In this document: piece by piece, positions 47,819-59,206 of the stretch
Position numbering within the stretch: position 1 is the stretch's first letter
How the letters are laid out: every line of letters starts with the position of its first letter
From: Cristatella mucedo
Lineage: Eukaryota; Bryozoa; Phylactolaemata; Cristatellidae
Assembly (NCBI GenBank): GCA_009760855.2
Contig: WPIO01000007.1
Span: 738,501-802,500, forward strand
DNA: 64,000 nucleotides
Direction of reading: 5' to 3'
Made by a program: the position numbers and the translations under genes
The notes under the pieces: model-generated
What the model was told of the DNA's origin: nothing
The model's database searches: none
The model's input: only the letters and a program-made list of their open reading frames with translations

Positions 47819-49671
47819 ATCTATAGCCATCCAGTCCAGAATATATCCCGTCTGAAATATGACTTAGAGCGCTACATTTTTAACTGTTTTCTTCTTTTAT
47901 TTATTGTTGATTGTTCAGTGGCAATTATCCAAAACAAAAAAGTTGCCAGCAAGTTTCCGCTGATATCCGACAAAGAACTTGCGCCGATATATAAAAGCGC
48001 ATAAATTAAAGTGAGATTGTTTCAATTTGATCCGTAAAGACAGCGTTCAGAAGCAGTCAAATGTGTGATCTGCTTCGCAGTGAAGCAAAGGATGAATTTG
48101 AAAACCACTAGTGGCTTTTGGCGGACTTAAAGCCGAACAGTGAAAATCATGCGCAAGCCGATCGACGCAGATGGCAGCCCTTACGACTAGAAATTGAATC
48201 CTGTGTTTTCATGATTACTTATTAAATTGACGTCGGCTCCGAATCGCGCTGTACGTACGTGTTTCGCCGCCTGTAACGGCGTAGAGTCGCGATGATGGGC
48301 GCATTGCGACGCCGGAGAGTTGTCTACAACGTTCTATCTAAGAGCCCACGCAGTTTCGGTACGCTTATCTCACTGTAGCCAGCATTCAGTCTCAAGAAAC
48401 CGTTTGTAGAAAAGACGGTGAAGTTGAGAAATTGAAGTAATGAGTGCCTTAAGATAACAACTTCTTATATTTATTTATCTTATTTATTATCTTATTTCAA
48501 GGGGCGGGTGAGAACGGGTAAGAGCAGAGAATGAGGTTCTAGGGTCGGCGCCGGCGCGAATTTCTGAGCGACGAGAGCTCGCTGCCAGTGAACTCGCTTC
48601 GCTGAGTCGTAGTAGAAGTGGTCACAGTGTGGTCGTCGAAGGCAACGCTGCGCCATCTTGCCACGTGATGGCATGATGCCATCTTGCCGCGCGACGGGTG
48701 GACTTTTTTGCTGTAACTAGTAGAGATCACGTAAAGATTCACTTGTTTGTATCGCTCAAAACTATTGATACGACGGGGTATATTTTGGCCTTAACGGGGT
48801 ATAAAGTAACCTTAGAAAGCGGCGCAGGGCGTTTTAATCCCGGATATTCTCTAGCCTGTTACACCGGATCGGAGCAGACGGTGAATGGCAGGCAGCACGG
48901 CTGCCGTTGGCTTTTCCTAGGCGAGGAGGTTGTTTGCAAAGCCCGCATATTGTATAAGCTCCTGGTCTCTTGCCTTTTGAAGGGCGGGGTCGGCACTGTC
49001 AAAGAATATGACTACACCCGCGACGACGACCATGGTCCAATCGTCAACTAAGACGCCTGACCGTAACAAGCTGTCACTAGCATCGGCGTATCCGTTGATG
49101 GCTGCTAACTACCGCGTGTGTTGTGTCAGAGCCAAAACTACCCCGATCGTCAGCGGCAGCCGAGGTACGGTTTACTTCGGCGGGGCTGCAGCTGCTTAAG
49201 GCTGACTCGGCTGCTTCGATTCGCCGGAACTCGTGGCCCACGTGGGGCAGCCAATTAAGATTGGCTCAGTGAATTAAGTCCCTAGTCTCTGTGGCCTGTG
49301 TGAATGAAGAACGTGGATGCGGGTGCCTAAATGGTCTGTTCGAATGCGGCGAGACGCCATTACACGATCATTTTGAGGACACCCCAGTGTCTCCTCTGTC
49401 ACTGAGATCGCATTCTAAATGCCACCAATCCAGGCTACTTAGGGTCTGTTTGCATTTCTTGATCTAAGCTAAGTCACAATCGAGACAATGACCATGCAAA
49501 TGCTGTCTACTCGCCGGTCGGTCAACAGGATTTTGTTGAGGTCTGATATCACAGCCGAAATAGCTGATAGATACTAGTCGGCTGATTCAACAGCACAACT
49601 TATGTAGTAGAGCAGTATCGGCTATCGCCCCGCTTGAACATGACACTAAGTAAAACAGTGTGCGCTGCATA

Positions 49672-49724
49672 AATCGAACGAACGACCTGGGTCGCGAAGT
49701 GGGAGCACCTTACCCCCTCCCCCT
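49672..49724 (-). mobile_element. SINE-B head fragment
   Basis: Plus strand reads AATCGAACGAACGACCTGGG, TCGCGAAGTGGGAGCACCTTACC, the complement of a tRNA-like head with box B and the GGTAAGGTGCTC box A region. Only about 50 bp remain, next to the 5' end of the LINE at 49745. Confidence 0.55.
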
Positions 49725-49744
49725 ACATGCTCGAGAGCTGGATC

Positions 49745-51244
49745 GCTGCTAATACTGTAAATGCGGTCTGGTTTTAGAGCTAATAACTCCACGGAGTCAG
49801 CAGTGCATCGGATGTACAACGATCCTCTCTGGGATGCAGACTTAGGTAAAGTCTATCTGCTTGTCACGTTTTGATCTTTCGGCAGCGTTTAATGCTATTG
49901 ATCGCCAAGTCTTTCTCGAGCGCCTCTCATCTCGCCTGAACATCACCGGCACTGCTTTACAATGGTACAGTTAGTATCTCAGCTGGAGACTCCAGAGTAC
50001 TGATACTATCGGAAAAGAGCATCCAAGGAACCGTTGAAATATTGGGTAGCTCAGCTCCGTGCTTGGTCCGTATCTATTCACAGTTTATACTCTCCATCTT
50101 GCCAATGTGATCGCCAGGCACAATCTAGGCTTTAACTTCAATGCAGATGACACTCAGTTGTACCTTTGCTTGGATCCCTTTCAGCCCTTCAGCATATGGA
50201 AGTGTCTCAACTTTCTTGCGGCATTTACTGCCGACTTTTATTCCCGGATGGCAACAAATGTTCTCAAGATAAATGATGATAAAACGAACTTCTTAGTTAT
50301 GGGTAGACCTTGGCTGACTCAGAAATTAGAAAGCTTAACGACCAATATTGGCCCTGCTAGCATATCTCCTGTTCCATTTGCCCGAAGTCTAGGTGTCCTG
50401 ATCCAAAGTGACATTTAATAGGCAACCACATCAGTTCCACAGTCAAGTCTGCTTACTTTTGGCTACATAACATTGATTACATTCGAGCTTGCTTAGATAG
50501 GATTACTATATGGAAACTGGTCCATGTATTTGCGACAAACCATTTCGGCTTCTGTAACTCATGCTCTCTGATCTGTCTGCCCGTGCTATCAGGTACTTGC
50601 AGTTAATGCAAGACTGCAGCTAGGCTTGTCCATCGTGAGCGTTGCAGCTGCTACATCACATTAATTCTCACCGACTTACACTGGCTCCAAATCAGTTAAC
50701 GTATCGACTTCAAAGTTCTGTCGCTAATTCTTAGGTCCCTCATTCTCTGGCCCAGCCTACCTATCAAGAATAACTCCCCAGCAGGTTAGGCGTCATATCA
50801 CATTTTTTGACTCAATTCGTTTAGCTACACCTCATAAGATCCTCAAATCCTTTGGCGACCATGCCTTTAGACTGTATGCTCTCGAAGCCTGGAGCTCACT
50901 CCCGACTGACGTCGCGACATACGTCTCACTTAAGACATTTAAAAAAGAGGCTAAAACGCATCTATTTATCGCAGCATTTAGTGGCTACTTGTGATTTGTC
51001 CTTCTTCCTGTGTGTATGTGTGCAGACACTGTGCATGCTACTACTAACAATTTTTTACATGTTGACACTGTGCATTCCACCTCTAACCATAATACGTTTG
51101 TTGAGGTTGTGCGTGTTAGCTACCAACCTAATGATCATACGTTTACACGTTACACGCTACGTTTACAGCATATGTACAGTGCCTGGCAAGAGTTTAATTT
51201 CACTAATATAGCTACAGAGATGTATTATAACTATTATTATTAAA
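49745..51244 (+). mobile_element. L2-like LINE, RT to 3' end
   Basis: About 1.5 kb plus-strand copy. It starts in the RT with GGTCTGGTTTTAGAGCTAAT (SGFRANNS), then CTTTCGGCAGCGTTTAATGC (LSAAFNAIDRQVF). The frame at 50059-50418 (119 codons) reads LGPYLFTVYTLHLANVIARH, NLGFNFNADDTQLYLCLDPF and VLKINDDKTNFLVMG. The catalytic motif is therefore NADD in place of the usual YADD. Downstream frames are broken but all C-terminal blocks can be followed to GATTTAAAAAAGAGGCTAAAACGCATC-like sequence (near 50940) and a 3' UTR ending TTATTATTA. The 5' two thirds of the element are missing. Confidence 0.93.
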
Positions 51245-51861
51245 CCGCCTTCCCTAGTTGTTATGACGCGGCTGCAAGTTCTGCACAAAGCCTAAAAACT
51301 AGGGAAACGTTCTCCAAACGGCGAAGCTCACCCTCCTTGTTTTGCTATTGCAGTGATGCTTGCTTGAGACTCGCATCTAGCAAGTAAGGCTCATTTAGTA
51401 TAAAAAAAACGTTAGCCTTGCTTAAAGATTCGGTAGCCTGTTACACGTTGCTACGATCCTTCCGGCGAGAAGGCAACCAGGCTTGGACCGAAGTTCCGGT
51501 GATCTTTTTCTGACGGCGCTGTAGGCGTGCAGATTGAAGATATCGCATCGAAAGCAGTTTTTATTACTTTTTCTCAGACGTGGCTAATGAACATGCTAAC
51601 GCAGCGAACATTCGGTGAGCAAGGCTGGGGTGGTTTGCAGAGAGTCTGGCGTGCCTCAGGCTTTTTCAACCTCGGCGATACATTTTCTTGGAGACAGGTA
51701 ATTTGTGCTGAGATTTCCGTCCGCGGTGCCGTCTATGCGACGCTTTCGCTTTTTTCCGGGAAGTGGACGTTGACAATACTTCTCAGATCATCTCAAGAGC
51801 CTTGCATGCATGTCGGCGCCGCATCGACGTGCCGATTCGGCCGGTACCTGCAGGGGGAGGT
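51245..51861. other. No recognisable feature
   Basis: A 119-codon frame at 51527-51886 runs into the following SINE and has no recognisable domain. Confidence 0.45.
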
Positions 51862-52034
51862 TGGGCCGCGATACGCCAAGAGGTAAGGTGCTCGCTCTTC
51901 ATGGCCGAGGTCGCGGGTTCGAAGTCTGCACTTTGGGGATCCTTCATTGGCAACTGCAAGTGGGTGGTGAAAGCAAGTAAGGCTCTTCTGCTGCTATGCA
52001 AATTAGACTGCTAAATCAGCAAAGATTTTTTTCC
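51862..52034 (+). mobile_element. SINE-B
   Basis: Head AAGAGGTAAGGTGCTCGCTC, box B GGGTTCGAAGTC, body CATTGGCAACTGCAAGTGGG, GGCTCTTCTGCTGCTATGCA, end TAAATCAGCAAAGATTTTTTT. Its head lacks the extra GACCTCGGCAACGAGGTC hairpin arm of the copy at 25899. Confidence 0.85.
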
Positions 52035-52950
52035 CAATATTTTTCCTCGGGATAGCGTAAGCCCGGCCGGGATAGGCAGCCCTCGCAGGAGCTGCTTCGG
52101 GCTCTGCACTTGGGTGTCAGTAGGCACCAGTCTGCTCTTAGAAGAGACGCTCCTCGCGCGGCTCACTCTCGATGCCGATATTCACACTCTCCCAAACGGA
52201 TACTGTGGGCATTCTTTAGAGGGACCCAGAAGAAGTCCACCGGATCTCCGGTGCTTCTCTTGCTCTTCGAATCGGAGCCAGTTTCCAGAAAGGGTTACTT
52301 TTTTTTAAAAGAAAGAAGCCCGAGTTTTTAAGGAGATGAAGCTGAGGATTCCTGTCTGGCCGAGCTTCTTTGCCGCAAAGCTTCTCTGCTTGTCCCGAGA
52401 TGGCGCCGCCGAAAAGGTTTACAAGCACAAAGAAGGCACTCCTTTCGGCCTCCCTTCGCGGCTCCATCATTTAAAGGTTGGTCTCTGGCGCTGATCGCCT
52501 GGTTAATAGATGGGTAAAATTTGACTATTTTAAAATCAGCTCAGTAGGCTGCAAAGCAGTGACGGCGTACGGGAGCTAGCAGGAGCAAGATGCCTACAAG
52601 ATGTAAGCATTCAGCCACACCGTTTCCGGCTGCTCTTGCCAGGGACAGCGACGAGATCGGATGAGCTGAATATTTATTCAATCCTTTAGCTCTCCTTCCG
52701 AAAGCTCGGTGGCTTCTCCCAGGTGGTTACCGTGAAAACAGAGCGACAGCTAGCGAACCTGGGAATTTAGTAAGTACAAACTCGTAGATATTTCAAGTAT
52801 GTGCACACCTGCTCTACAGGCTAGCCCGTGTGGCAGATTCAAAGAATTTCTCCCTATCGGGCAAAACAAATTTCATTTTAATCTAGGTCTAGAATGAATG
52901 ACAGGGCAGCTTGAACCTTCGCTGAGCGATGACGCTTCGCTGAGCACTGA
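52035..52950. other. No recognisable feature
   Basis: Mixed GC sequence. Frames at 52110-52331 (plus) and 52216-52470 (minus) overlap and have no similarity I recognise. Confidence 0.45.
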
Positions 52951-53027
52951 CACGCTTCCTTTACAGTATCTGTCAAGTACCTAGAAGGAGATCGAGTTCT
53001 CTGAGGCGCTATACTATTTTTTATTGT
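52951..53027 (+). mobile_element. L2-like LINE, 3' end remnant
   Basis: CACGCTTCCTTTACAGTATC, TGTCAAGTACCTAGAAGGAG, GTTCTCTGAGGCGCTATACT: the 3' terminal module, with a degenerated tail. Confidence 0.75.
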
Positions 53028-53883
53028 TCTGTTGAGAAAGAAACGGCAGCAATGGCTACAATTGGTGAGCGCATCGCGTACTTTCCCTTTAAGCGCCTCC
53101 ACCGCTCTCGTGTAGAACTACTTGTGATTTTCACAGCCTTTATCACAGTCTGCATGGCTTCTCCCTCAAAATGATGTTTTTGCTAAACCAGAGCGGATTA
53201 TGCTCTCCTCAGCATATCTCAAGCAGCAGAAGCTTTCTCCTTTGTTGCATCCGGAGCTGGGGGTATTTCCCAGGTCTCGAGACGATTTCGATCTGGACTG
53301 TGTTCGCGAACGTTGGAGTGAAGAGTGAGTCACTAGCAAGTTTTCCGAACTGCATGCATTGACTGTGTCGAATGGCGTCGCCACCTAGGCGAAAGTCTTA
53401 TGCAAAGTCATCCAGGAAGTCTGAGCACTGGTGCTAAGCGCTGGGCACTGCGACTAATTGAACGACCGAGTCCCGACTCTGAAAGGGAATTGCTGTAGTG
53501 TGGACACAGCCGTTCAGCTAGCGGTGGGCGCCACCTCGTCGTCCGGGAAAGTGCGGGCCGAAGTGCAAACAAGGCCGATAAACACGCCGTGACCTCAGCC
53601 TCGCGGCTCGGGCAGCTACGACCTAAGCGCCCTCCTGTCAAGTCGGCCCAGCCGACCGCTGCTGGCGAGGTCAGCTGCTGGCGCTTGAAAGTGGTGGCCC
53701 GATTTCGCTTCGCCCACGTGCAGCTGGTTAGGCCGCTGGACTGAGGCGCTCGAGTCTCCGCCGCCGCCGTTACCGCTGCCACACGACGATCTTCGCCGGG
53801 CGTCTGACCGCTGCGGCCGCCGCCGCCGCCTTCGTCGGACGACGAGCCCCCCTCCACACACCGGTTCGCAGCTCGCTCGCTGT
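53028..53883. promoter_or_regulatory. CpG-rich upstream region of a candidate gene
   Basis: From about 53500 the sequence becomes strongly GC- and CpG-rich up to the ATG at 53884. I see no TATA box. This fits a CpG-island type promoter and 5' UTR for the exon at 53884-54139. Several GC-driven open frames on the minus strand (53408-53857, 53616-53861 and 53770-54246) are most likely shadows of composition. Confidence 0.45.
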
Positions 53884-54139
53884 ATGGCCTGCAGGCCAGC
53901 GACGGCAGCGGCCGTCGCCGTCTGCTGCTGCTCGCTGCTGCTGCTCGCCTACCTGGCCTTCTTTCGGCACCCGCCGGCCCACGTCATACTCGCCTCTCAG
54001 AGCCGGGATGAGGTTGGCAAGAGCGTCAAGCTGGAGCAGGGCAAGGAGTACACCATGTCTGAAATCGCCGAGGCCGTCTGGAGCCGGTGGATCGCCGACA
54101 ATAAGTACGTCGCCGTAGGCAGCTTTTACGACAGCTGCG
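53884..54139 (+). CDS. Candidate first coding exon of a membrane-anchored or secreted protein
   Basis: An ATG at 53884 opens a frame of 85 codons plus one base, ending at a strong splice donor (GCG/GTGAGT, intron starting at 54140, phase 1). Residues 1-7 (MACRPAT) are polar or basic and 8-27 (AAAVAVCCCSLLLLAYLAFF) form a single hydrophobic segment. Residues 28-33 (RHPPAH) follow. This pattern is a type II signal-anchor or signal peptide and suggests a Golgi/ER lumenal or secreted product. The lumenal part (VGKSVKLEQGKEYTMSEIAE, VWSRWIADNKYVAVGSFYDS) reads like ordinary protein and ends in SCG at the donor. I do not recognise the family. The ATG context is weak (T at -3, G at +4) and no downstream exon was found before the window ends. 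Confidence 0.5.
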
Positions 54140-56336
54140 GTGAGTATCGGCCCGCTCGCCGTTATAATCATCAGCATTAGCTCGTTCAGCGGCGGCGGTC
54201 GGCGCCCGAAGCATCCCGTGCCCGACCGCCGCCGAGTTAAGGCCACGGGTGGGCGTGTGACCGGCTGGCCTTAGAGCCGCAATTGCCCAGTCGCCGACGC
54301 TCTCTTTGCCGCGTTGAATAGCTCGCAGCACCTCACGGCTCAAGTCGAGAGGACCTTTCCTCGTCTTCTTTCCTAAGTTTCTGCAAGTCGCTACACTTTT
54401 CACTCCGAACGCCTGCCCGCCATTTCCCGAATTCGTTCTCTGATCTCGTGTGCAGGCACTACCATTAATCTACGGTCCGAGGAAGGCGTGCTAACCAAGT
54501 CATCAATGCCCCTACTGATACTTTTCGAGGTTCCTTACGACTTAGCCTCCTTTCGTCAGCTTTCTCAAGCATCGCTAGCGAGTTCGCTGAGAATTCTTGG
54601 TGATTATTAGGCTAGTGTGGAAGAATCACTGCCAGTGTTACTATTTAATCTGGTAAGCGTTTTCCGTCGAGCCGGGCGGCAGCTCTGCATTTCATGCATC
54701 CGCTTTCTGTTCATCCCTTGCCAACCGCCCCTCTTTCTGGCTCACTAAATTTAGCTCTCAAAAATTGAACCCTAACCGTCGTGGTCCAAGAACGGCAGGC
54801 TTATCAGGAAATAGCAGTCTGGCTGAAAGCATCCGATTACCCTGGCAGTGGATGTTTCCGTGTGAGTAACGACACCCCCAGCATGACAGACCTCGTGTCC
54901 TTATCATTTTATCGAAAGCATTTGACACCATCTACAGCTTGATCCGTCTGAAAAGCCGAAGAACAACGGTCCGTCGAACAAATGAGGCTGTGGCATGGTT
55001 AGTCCTGTAGCTCTGTGACCATGTCCATGTTTGGTTATGTGTCATGTAATAGTCTTGGGACTGATGGAGTTCAGCAGTAGCCATGAGGTCCTGGATGCTG
55101 GTCAACTTTCTGAAGTAAAACGAGAACAAAGCAGTCATTTGCCTCATTACACTAAATGAGGTGGAAATGCTACTCTAAGCTTGCAGTCACCCGTACAATA
55201 GTGGACAGTCATCTAGTGATCGCTATCTAGGTGTTGTCAATGTCGATCACCTGCCTTAAGACAGTTTAAAAAAATTACGTCTAGTCATAATCGTGAATCA
55301 TTCTCCAAGATAAAGGGCAACATCCAAGTCGAATATTACTAGCAACCCTGAATCTTTGGGCTAGGCTTTGCAACCCCCCTCGTGTTACTCGACTACTATA
55401 ATCAAGGAGCTAAAACAACTAAAGCAAAATGACCACGATCATAGCTACGAGTGAGACCATAGCTACCAGTGCTCCTTTGCAGACTGGGGGGGGGGGCAGG
55501 GGGCTGGAGCTGCCCCTGGCTCTGCCACTGCTGACTCTCTAGGCTAGACTAATATAACTCTTTACACGCCATTAAACCACCGAAGTTAGCTCTAAATGTC
55601 CACCAGTAGGCAGAGATTTTGATACAATCCAAGAAATTTGGCAACGTGTTCTCTTCGATAAAGTTCCTGCGATTTTAAAAGTCATACGATTGAACAGCTG
55701 AGCTCGCGTCTTTGCTGCCGAATTTGGACAGTAGCATTTACGTACCTCCTAAAACTACCAGGTACTCTCAGAAATGACGTCTGCTCTACTGCCTTCCTTC
55801 AAAGACTATTAGCTACGGATATTTTCGCTCAATATGTAAGGCCGGCTATCTTGTTTTGCCCAATTCATATCCAAAGGTAGTATTCTTTCTCTCGCTTTTG
55901 ACTCAGATATTCTTTTAGCCTTTGTGCCATTGCCATTACTTGGCATGCTAATCTGTAGTGAGAGGGCTGATTTCCCAAAAAAAAACCTGGATCAGCCAGC
56001 ACGAAGGGCGTGTCAGCTAGCCTGCGGCCAGAGCAAATGCGTCTACCTTCAGCCTTCCTATCAGTAGCGTCTGCAGGGTGTGGGCAGGGGGCTTTCACCT
56101 CAAAAGTGGGTGGGCCCCCACATGGGCTACCCCCTAAGCCCATGTCCTGGCCGTTAACAACAAAATTATGCACTACTTCCAGTCGATGAGCAACCGCCGA
56201 GTGCATGTCGAATATGTACTATGATTTATACTATAACTGTCATTGATTGCTGGTCTTGTCCCCTAAGTGAACATCTTGCGAGCCCTTCTTGAAAATCCTG
56301 ACTCTGCCTCTGCTTCCAATGATTAGTGATACAAAC
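54140..56336. other. Possible intron; mostly unrecognised
   Basis: If 53884-54139 is a first exon, this is intronic. At about 54893-54940 the plus strand reads VLIILSKAFDTI, like the LDLSAAFDTIDH block of a CR1/L2-group RT, but it is isolated. A G11 run followed by CAGGGGG lies at 55486-55503. A 113-codon minus frame (55865-56206) has no recognisable domain. No acceptor or exon could be chosen. Confidence 0.4.
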
Positions 56337-56733
56337 TATAATAATTATTATAACACACGTGATAAAGCACCCTCAAATAACTCAATCCCTTTCTAGGCGC
56401 TTTAAATTTGCTGCAAAGGAAACGCAATCGAATGGTGAGTGGTATCATGCTTGATAAACAACATGAATAACATGGTTAGGGGTTACATGCACAGAGTCAG
56501 CATGCAAGTGTGGTTAGAGGTTGCATGCACAGTGTCAGTATGCATAAGTACATAAAGGACGAATCACAGGGACCTACTTAGTGTTACCATAAATAGGTGC
56601 ATTTTTAAGTTCTTTTTAAATGTGGTCAAGTCGGGGATGTTGTGACGCAAGTCGGGAGTGAGTGAGGCTTTGGGAGCATACGAACTAAATGCACGGCCTC
56701 CGAAGGATTTGAGGTGTGTACGAGGTATTGGTA
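56337..56733 (-). mobile_element. L2-like LINE, 3' fragment
   Basis: Minus-strand: AATAATTATTATAACACACG, GATAAAGCACCCTCAAATAA, complete 3' UTR, then ORF2 end (GGCTTTGGGAGCATACGAAC, CGGCCTCCGAAGGATTTGAG) to CGAGGTATTGG. Confidence 0.92.
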
Positions 56734-57399
56734 AATTTTCAAGGATTGGCTGCTTTCGTCAAGGCAAGTGATAGCTCCGAGGCGAAATTCTGGCCACTAG
56801 TACTGCTAGTATACAGAGTTCACTTCGTCTGCTGTCCTCCACAGTCCTCAATGCGTCTTGCTTTGCAATAGCTGAAGGCTGTCGGGTAAAGCTTTATAAC
56901 CGAAATCGTCTGGTGAGATCTGGTGCTGAGTGAGCCCAACCATCAACTCTTCGGTATGACATCCAGTTTTATACTTGGCCGAATCCTATACAAACCGTAT
57001 AGCTAAGCATCCTTTTATAAATCGGCTCACAGGGCACCGATTAATCTCCAAGTGATTGATTATGGTATCATCTTCTCTGTCTTGGTCCTGACAAGTGCTA
57101 CAGCACCATACCAGTTTTACCTGTCATGCCGAAAGGATTCGTGTAAATGTAGCTTATCTTTTCTACCGTAACCCGGTAACGTCTGTACTTCTGTGAATTT
57201 TTTCATTTCCATTGGACTTTTTCACTGCTACCTGCATTATGCCACCGAACTAAATACAGAGAAACCTATGCCTTGGCACAAAGTTCACTTCAAAACATGC
57301 AGGCTAACTCTAGGTATGCTTTACCACACCAAGCAGCGACTAGTAAGTTTACCGCTGGGTCCCAGTCTAATAGTAATAAGGTGTTTACACTTCAACCAA
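56734..57399. other. No recognisable feature
   Basis: Unique-looking sequence. The 103-codon frame 57193-57504 only touches the LINE at its end. Confidence 0.45.
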
Positions 57400-58975
57400 G
57401 TCAGTGTACCGCCCAGTCTCCTTTCAACCACTCCTATCAAAGACACTGGAACGAGTTGTGGCAGAGCAGCTGAACTGATATATGGAAACTTCAAATCTTG
57501 CTAGTAAGTTCTAGTCTGGCTTTAGAGTTAATCACTCCACAGAATTAGCATTGCTTAGGGTGTACAAGGACCAATTTAGGAATGCAGACATGGGTAAAGT
57601 ATCTCTGCATGTTTTGGTGGATGTTTTGGCAACTTTTTATACCATCGATCACCAAGTCTTTCTAGAGCACCTCTCATCTCGTCTGGGTATCACTGGCACT
57701 GCTCTGCATTGGTTCAGGTCTTATCTCTGTGAGACACTCCAGAGGATTGACCTGAATGGACAAAGATCAACCGAGGTATCTCTGAGATATGGGGTACCTT
57801 AGGGCTCCATTCTTGATCTCGTTCTTTTCACGGTTTATACTCACCCTCTTGCCGAAGTGATTGCCAAGCACAATCTCAGCTTTCACTTTTATGTGGATGA
57901 CACTCAGTTGTACCTTTGCTTTGATCCCTCCCAGCCTTCGAGAACCGTGAATTCTCTCAACTCCCTTGCTGCATGTATTGATGACATCCGCACATGGATG
58001 TCAGAAAATTTTCTTAAATTAAATTATGATAAAACTAACTTACTAGTTATGGGCGAACCAAGTGTGATTCACATAATGGAAAGGCCAACTCTCCAAATTG
58101 GCTCTGCAAGCATATCTCCACTTAAATCTGCATGAAATTTAGGTATCATGTTCCGAAGTAACCTTTTGTTGACGACCACTTCAGCTCCACAATCAAGTCT
58201 GCCTACTTTCAGCTACATACTATAGCTAAAATTCGGGCTTGTTTAGATAAGAATACCACATCTAAGTTGATCAATGCGTTTGTGACATCCCGTCTTGACG
58301 TCTCTAACTCGCTGCTTGCTGGCCTACCGGCATGTGTAATCAGGTGATTACAGCCGGTGCAATACTCTGCAGTTAGGCATGTCTATTGTGAGCATAGAAG
58401 TTGCCACATCATACCGCTTCTCATTGACCTGCACTGGTTACCTAACGGATTGACTTCAAGGTTTTGTCGCTCACTTTTAGGTCCCTTCATTCTTTGGTGC
58501 TGAGCCTATCTTATCAGATCTACTCCGCACCAGGCCAAGCATAGTACACCCCTCTTTTCGTAATCTAACTGTTTACCAATACCTGGTACAAACCTCATAT
58601 CCTTTGGAGACAGTGCATTTAGTTCGTGTGTTCCCAAAGCCTGGAACTCACTCGTGACTTTCGTCACGACATCCCCTGACTTGACCACATTTAGAAAGAA
58701 CTTAAAAAACAAACCTATTTATGACAGCATGTAGTGGGTCCCTGTGATTCGTTCTTTATGTGCTTATGCATGCTGACACTGTGCATGCTGCTACTAACCA
58801 CACTTGCATGCTGACCCTGTGCATGCCACCCTTACCATGTTACTCATGTTGTTAATCAAGCATAATAACACTCACCATTCGATCGGGTTTCCTTTGCAGC
58901 AAATGTAAAGTGCATAAAAAGAGATTGAGTTCCCTGAGGGCACTTTATCAGGTGTTTTATTATTAATATTATTAC
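57400..58975 (+). mobile_element. L2-like LINE, nearly complete RT to 3' end
   Basis: About 1.6 kb plus-strand copy starting at the RT N-terminal motif: TACCGCCCAGTCTCCTTTCA (YRPVSF) and AAGACACTGGAACGAGTTGT (KTLERVVAEQL). The frame 57551-57802 continues YTIDHQVFLEHLSSRLGITG and TALHWFRSYLCETLQRIDLN. A stop at 57800 (GVP*GSIL in place of GVPQGSIL) breaks it. The frame 57857-58135 holds FHFYVDDTQLYLCFDPSQPS (catalytic motif YVDD) and NFLKLNYDKTNLLVMGEPSV. Further frameshifts follow, but the C-terminal blocks and the 3' UTR are complete, ending in TTATTATTAATATTATTA. Confidence 0.95.
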
Positions 58976-59206
58976 AGTGTTTGAGTCCAGCAGTAGGCAT
59001 GTCATTATGGCATACTGCAAGAGTAGTGAAAACCGCTAAGGCTCTTCAGCCATCATAAACATGAAGCTGCGAAATCTGCTCTAATTTTTGGGATTTTGCA
59101 TTAATGTCCAGGTGATCTAATATGGCAAACGGCATTGAACCACTTCTAGCCATGCCCAATAATGCATGCCTTATCAGTCAGAGTACAGTGTAGAATAAGG
59201 CTGACG
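58976..59206. other. No recognisable feature
   Basis: Spacer of 230 bp between a plus-strand and a minus-strand LINE whose 3' tails face each other. Confidence 0.5.

Larger units (their letters stand above)
46834..49671. other. No recognisable gene
   Basis: Includes the dispersed repeat at 47100-47225 and the tandem repeat at 47691-47818. CpG-rich patches lie near 47080-47200, 48240-48320 and 48490-48700, and GCCATCTTGCC occurs twice at about 48653-48690. Open frames (48698-49051, 117 codons) show no recognisable domain. Confidence 0.45.

Noticed and set aside
53408-54403. Minus-strand frames of 149, 158 and 125 codons opposite the candidate first exon
   Set aside because: Arg/Ala/Gly-rich translations typical of CpG-island antisense; the plus strand has the signal-anchor and the splice donor.
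54893-54945. Isolated RT-like VLIILSKAFDTI
   Set aside because: Kept only as a note in the intron entry: 12 residues without neighbouring LINE sequence could be chance.
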